DNA of 9,237 nt from Prolixibacteraceae bacterium (lineage in GTDB: Bacteria; Bacteroidota; Bacteroidia; Bacteroidales; Prolixibacteraceae). Where the stretch lies: positions 1-9,237 of the forward strand of contig JAQIDF010000426.1 of assembly GCA_027858145.1 (NCBI GenBank), written 5' to 3'. Each line of letters starts with the position of its first letter. Within the stretch, counting starts at the first letter, position 1. Positions 7,692 through 9,237 of the stretch are shown in pieces. The position numbers and the translations under genes are program-made. The notes under the pieces were generated by a model, which saw only the letters and a list, made by a program, of their open reading frames with translations, was not told the origin of the DNA and searched no databases.

Positions 7692-7788
7692 AGCGCTTTG
7701 AACTTACTTTGAGCAAATATGGAAGAGTGGGGTTATGAACAAAAACTGACAAGACTTTTGCTAAATTTCTTAATTTACTTTAAGATAG

Positions 7789-7806
7789 TGCTTTTTGAAA
7801 AAAGCA
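7789..7806. repeat. 18-bp palindrome, copy 1
   Basis: TGCTTTTTGAAAAAAGCA has eight-base arms around a GA centre. It lies 64 bases upstream of the ATPase ATG and differs by one base from the palindrome at 7848-7865, 59 bases downstream. Confidence 0.7.
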
Positions 7807-7816
7807 TTAAATGATA

Positions 7817-7848
7817 TTGCTTTTTGTGATTAACGTTTTGTATCTTTG
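7817..7848 (+). promoter_or_regulatory. Candidate promoter of the AAA/DUF4143 gene
   Basis: TATCTTTG at 7841-7848 is an exact TAnnTTTG -7 element, with TTG at 7817-7819 spaced 21 bases upstream, a good fit to the Bacteroidota pattern. Transcription would start near 7855, just before the ATG at 7870. The -7 element overlaps the 22-bp palindrome at 7845-7866. Confidence 0.55.
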
Positions 7849-7866
7849 CTTTTTGAAAAGAGCAAA
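7845..7866. promoter_or_regulatory. Palindromic putative operator overlapping the promoter
   Basis: The 22-bp TTTGCTTTTTGAAAAGAGCAAA has arms of ten bases with one mismatched pair. The core repeats the palindrome at 7789-7806 with one difference. It overlaps the -7 box and covers the predicted transcription start, a position where a bound protein would block transcription. Operator function is inferred from position only. Confidence 0.45.
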
Positions 7867-7869
7867 ATT

Positions 7870-9054
7870 ATGGATCGGTTTATTAAATTATTAGAAAAGA
7901 AAAGTTTAGCAACCTCTAAATCACACAAAAGGTTTTTGTTTGAACAAATCGATTGGGGACAGCGATTGTCAATTATTTTAGGGCATCGTGGCTCAGGGAA
8001 AACAACGATGCTTTTACAGCGAGTTAATGCACTTGCCCCAAACGCGATATACCTTAGTCTGGACGATTTTTATTTTGAAACATATCGGCTTGTTGAAGCA
8101 GTTGATGCATTAGTAGAAAAAGGCTATACACACTTTTTTCTTGATGAAGTACACCGCTATAAGTATTGGTCGAACGATTTAAAAAACATTTACGATAATT
8201 ACCCCGAAATAAACGTTGTGGCCACAGGCTCTTCGCTATTGGAAGTGGTAAAAGGTCAGGCTGATTTATCGCGCAGGGCCGTTAGCTATTACCTGCCGGG
8301 ACTATCGTTTCGTGAGTTTTTGCAGTTTGAATATAACTTGTCATTTTCCAGTCTCACGTTAGAGCAAATTATTGAATCGCACAACGAAATTGCTCTTAAC
8401 TATATTGATAATATTAATGTAGAAAAAGCTTTTCAGGAATACCTGAAATATGGTTACTATCCTTTTTATAAAGAAAGCAAACGATTTTACGGTCAACGGC
8501 TTATGGAAACAACCAATCTGGTTCTTGATGTAGATGTTGCACCTTTCGAAGATTTGTCATACTCAACGGTGAGGAATATGAAAAAGCTGATGTATATTAT
8601 CAGTCAGTCAGTACCGTTTACGCCCAATATTGCAAAACTATCGGAAAGAATGGGAGTGCCCCGTAATTCTGTGCTCAAGATTCTCGACCTCCTGCATCAT
8701 GCCAAAATTGTATCTTTGCTAAGACGTGACACTAAAGGGGTAAGTTATTTACAAAAGCCAGAAAAAATATATTTACAAAATACAAATTTGGCTTGGTTTC
8801 TATCAGACCATAAACCTGATGTTGGCAATCTTAGGGAAACGTTTTTTTTAAGTCAGCTCGAAGTGAACCACAAGGTGACTTCGTCGCGGTTTGGCGATTT
8901 TATGATCGACGGCAAATATACTTTCGAGATTGGCGGGCCTTCAAAAACCGCCGAACAAATACAGGGTGTACCGCTGTCGTATATCGCCGCCGATGGAATT
9001 AAAGGCGGTTCCGGTAATAAAATCCCATTGTGGCTTTTGGGGTTTTTGTATTGA
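7870..9054 (+). CDS. AAA-type ATPase with DUF4143 domain
   Basis: A 394-residue ATP-binding protein of the AAA_14/DUF4143 family, cytoplasmic; its cellular role is not established in this family. Walker A is GHRGSGKTT (38-46), Walker B FFLDEVHR (89-96), and a sensor-like VVATGSS (116-122) follows. Residues about 250-290 look like a winged helix (AKLSERMGVPRNSVLKILD). The C-terminal part of DUF4143 ends in an FEIGG segment (352-356), resembling the nuclease-like fold of that domain. The ATG at 7870 is preferred over an upstream TTG at 7846, because the latter lies within the putative promoter and palindrome and adds only eight residues. The gene is monocistronic, bounded by a transposase relic upstream. 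A frameshifted remnant of the same 5' end sits at 3550, showing a duplicated or moved family. Confidence 0.9.
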   Translation: MDRFIKLLEKKSLATSKSHKRFLFEQIDWGQRLSIILGHRGSGKTTMLLQRVNALAPNAIYLSLDDFYFETYRLVEAVDALVEKGYTHFFLDEVHRYKYWSNDLKNIYDNYPEINVVATGSSLLEVVKGQADLSRRAVSYYLPGLSFREFLQFEYNLSFSSLTLEQIIESHNEIALNYIDNINVEKAFQEYLKYGYYPFYKESKRFYGQRLMETTNLVLDVDVAPFEDLSYSTVRNMKKLMYIISQSVPFTPNIAKLSERMGVPRNSVLKILDLLHHAKIVSLLRRDTKGVSYLQKPEKIYLQNTNLAWFLSDHKPDVGNLRETFFLSQLEVNHKVTSSRFGDFMIDGKYTFEIGGPSKTAEQIQGVPLSYIAADGIKGGSGNKIPLWLLGFLY

Positions 9055-9237
9055 ACCCATAAGATAAAACAGAAAAAAAGCAAACAGATTAATGTATTCG
9101 TTAGGGCAACCGCATTTGAAATGTAGCTTAAAAACAAAAATAGAGATAAGCCACGAATGCACGAATATATATCTGAATTTACCGAACGTATGTTCGAAAT
9201 TCGATCTATTTTTCCTATGAATTGAGCTGCAAATGGA
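9055..9237. other. Window end without a supported gene
   Basis: No terminator or gene can be supported. CGAAC and GTTCG form a small inverted repeat at 9183-9196. GCCACGAATGCACGAATAT at 9150-9168 resembles a sequence I associate with leaders of GxxExxY-type genes in Bacteroidota, but this is a recollection and not evidence. An ATG at 9233 could begin a gene beyond the edge. Confidence 0.3.

Larger units (their letters stand above)
7221..7869. other. Gene-poor relic region
   Basis: No intact gene lies here. It contains the tail-like remnants at 7270-7404 and 7490-7609, two REP-like hairpins (7616-7691) and the palindrome/promoter block (7789-7866). The 7405-7489 and 7698-7788 stretches show nothing I recognise. 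GC content rises locally around the REPs. Confidence 0.7.

Overview
The window looks like chromosomal DNA of an AT-rich Bacteroidota, most likely a polysaccharide-degrading member of Bacteroidia. The evidence is a secreted xylanase ending in a type IX secretion (Por) sorting domain, a CarboxypepD_reg-like exported protein, a TPR-containing LytS-type histidine kinase with a LytTR regulator, promoter-like TAnnTTTG boxes and AAA/DUF4143 ATPase sequences. The exact taxon is inference.

Layout, left to right. Positions 2-1261 (+) encode an exported protein with an N-terminal carboxypeptidase-regulatory-like domain. It converges on a four-part secreted GH10 endo-xylanase on the minus strand (1333-3414: Ig-like domain, GH10, CBM, T9SS sorting domain). 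The 472-base gap 3415-3886 lies between the divergent xylanase and kinase genes. It holds candidate promoters for both, plus a frameshifted remnant of an AAA/DUF4143 gene. Then come a TPR-histidine kinase (3887-5824) and a LytTR response regulator (5821-6573), which overlap by four bases, followed after 104 bases by a small lipoprotein of unknown function (6678-7220).

The 7221-7869 stretch has no intact gene and looks like a graveyard. It carries a C-terminal tail resembling an outer-membrane protein (about 7270-7404), the C-terminal tail of a REP-associated tyrosine transposase (7490-7609), and two strong REP-like hairpins (7616-7651 and 7661-7691). Last come two near-identical 18-bp palindromic cores, the second overlapping the putative promoter of the intact AAA/DUF4143 ATPase (7870-9054). 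The final 183 bases carry no gene I can support.

How the parts may work together: the kinase and regulator form a classical translationally coupled two-component pair. The kinase probably senses through an extracytoplasmic TPR region. The lipoprotein is the most likely neighbour to share its regulation. The xylanase is probably an independent secreted enzyme. The points most worth a second look are the duplicated and decayed AAA/DUF4143 sequence, the palindrome at that gene's promoter, the RAYT/REP relic, and an eight-C tract inside the DNA-binding domain of the LytTR regulator. I see no convincing complete new defence or mobile system.
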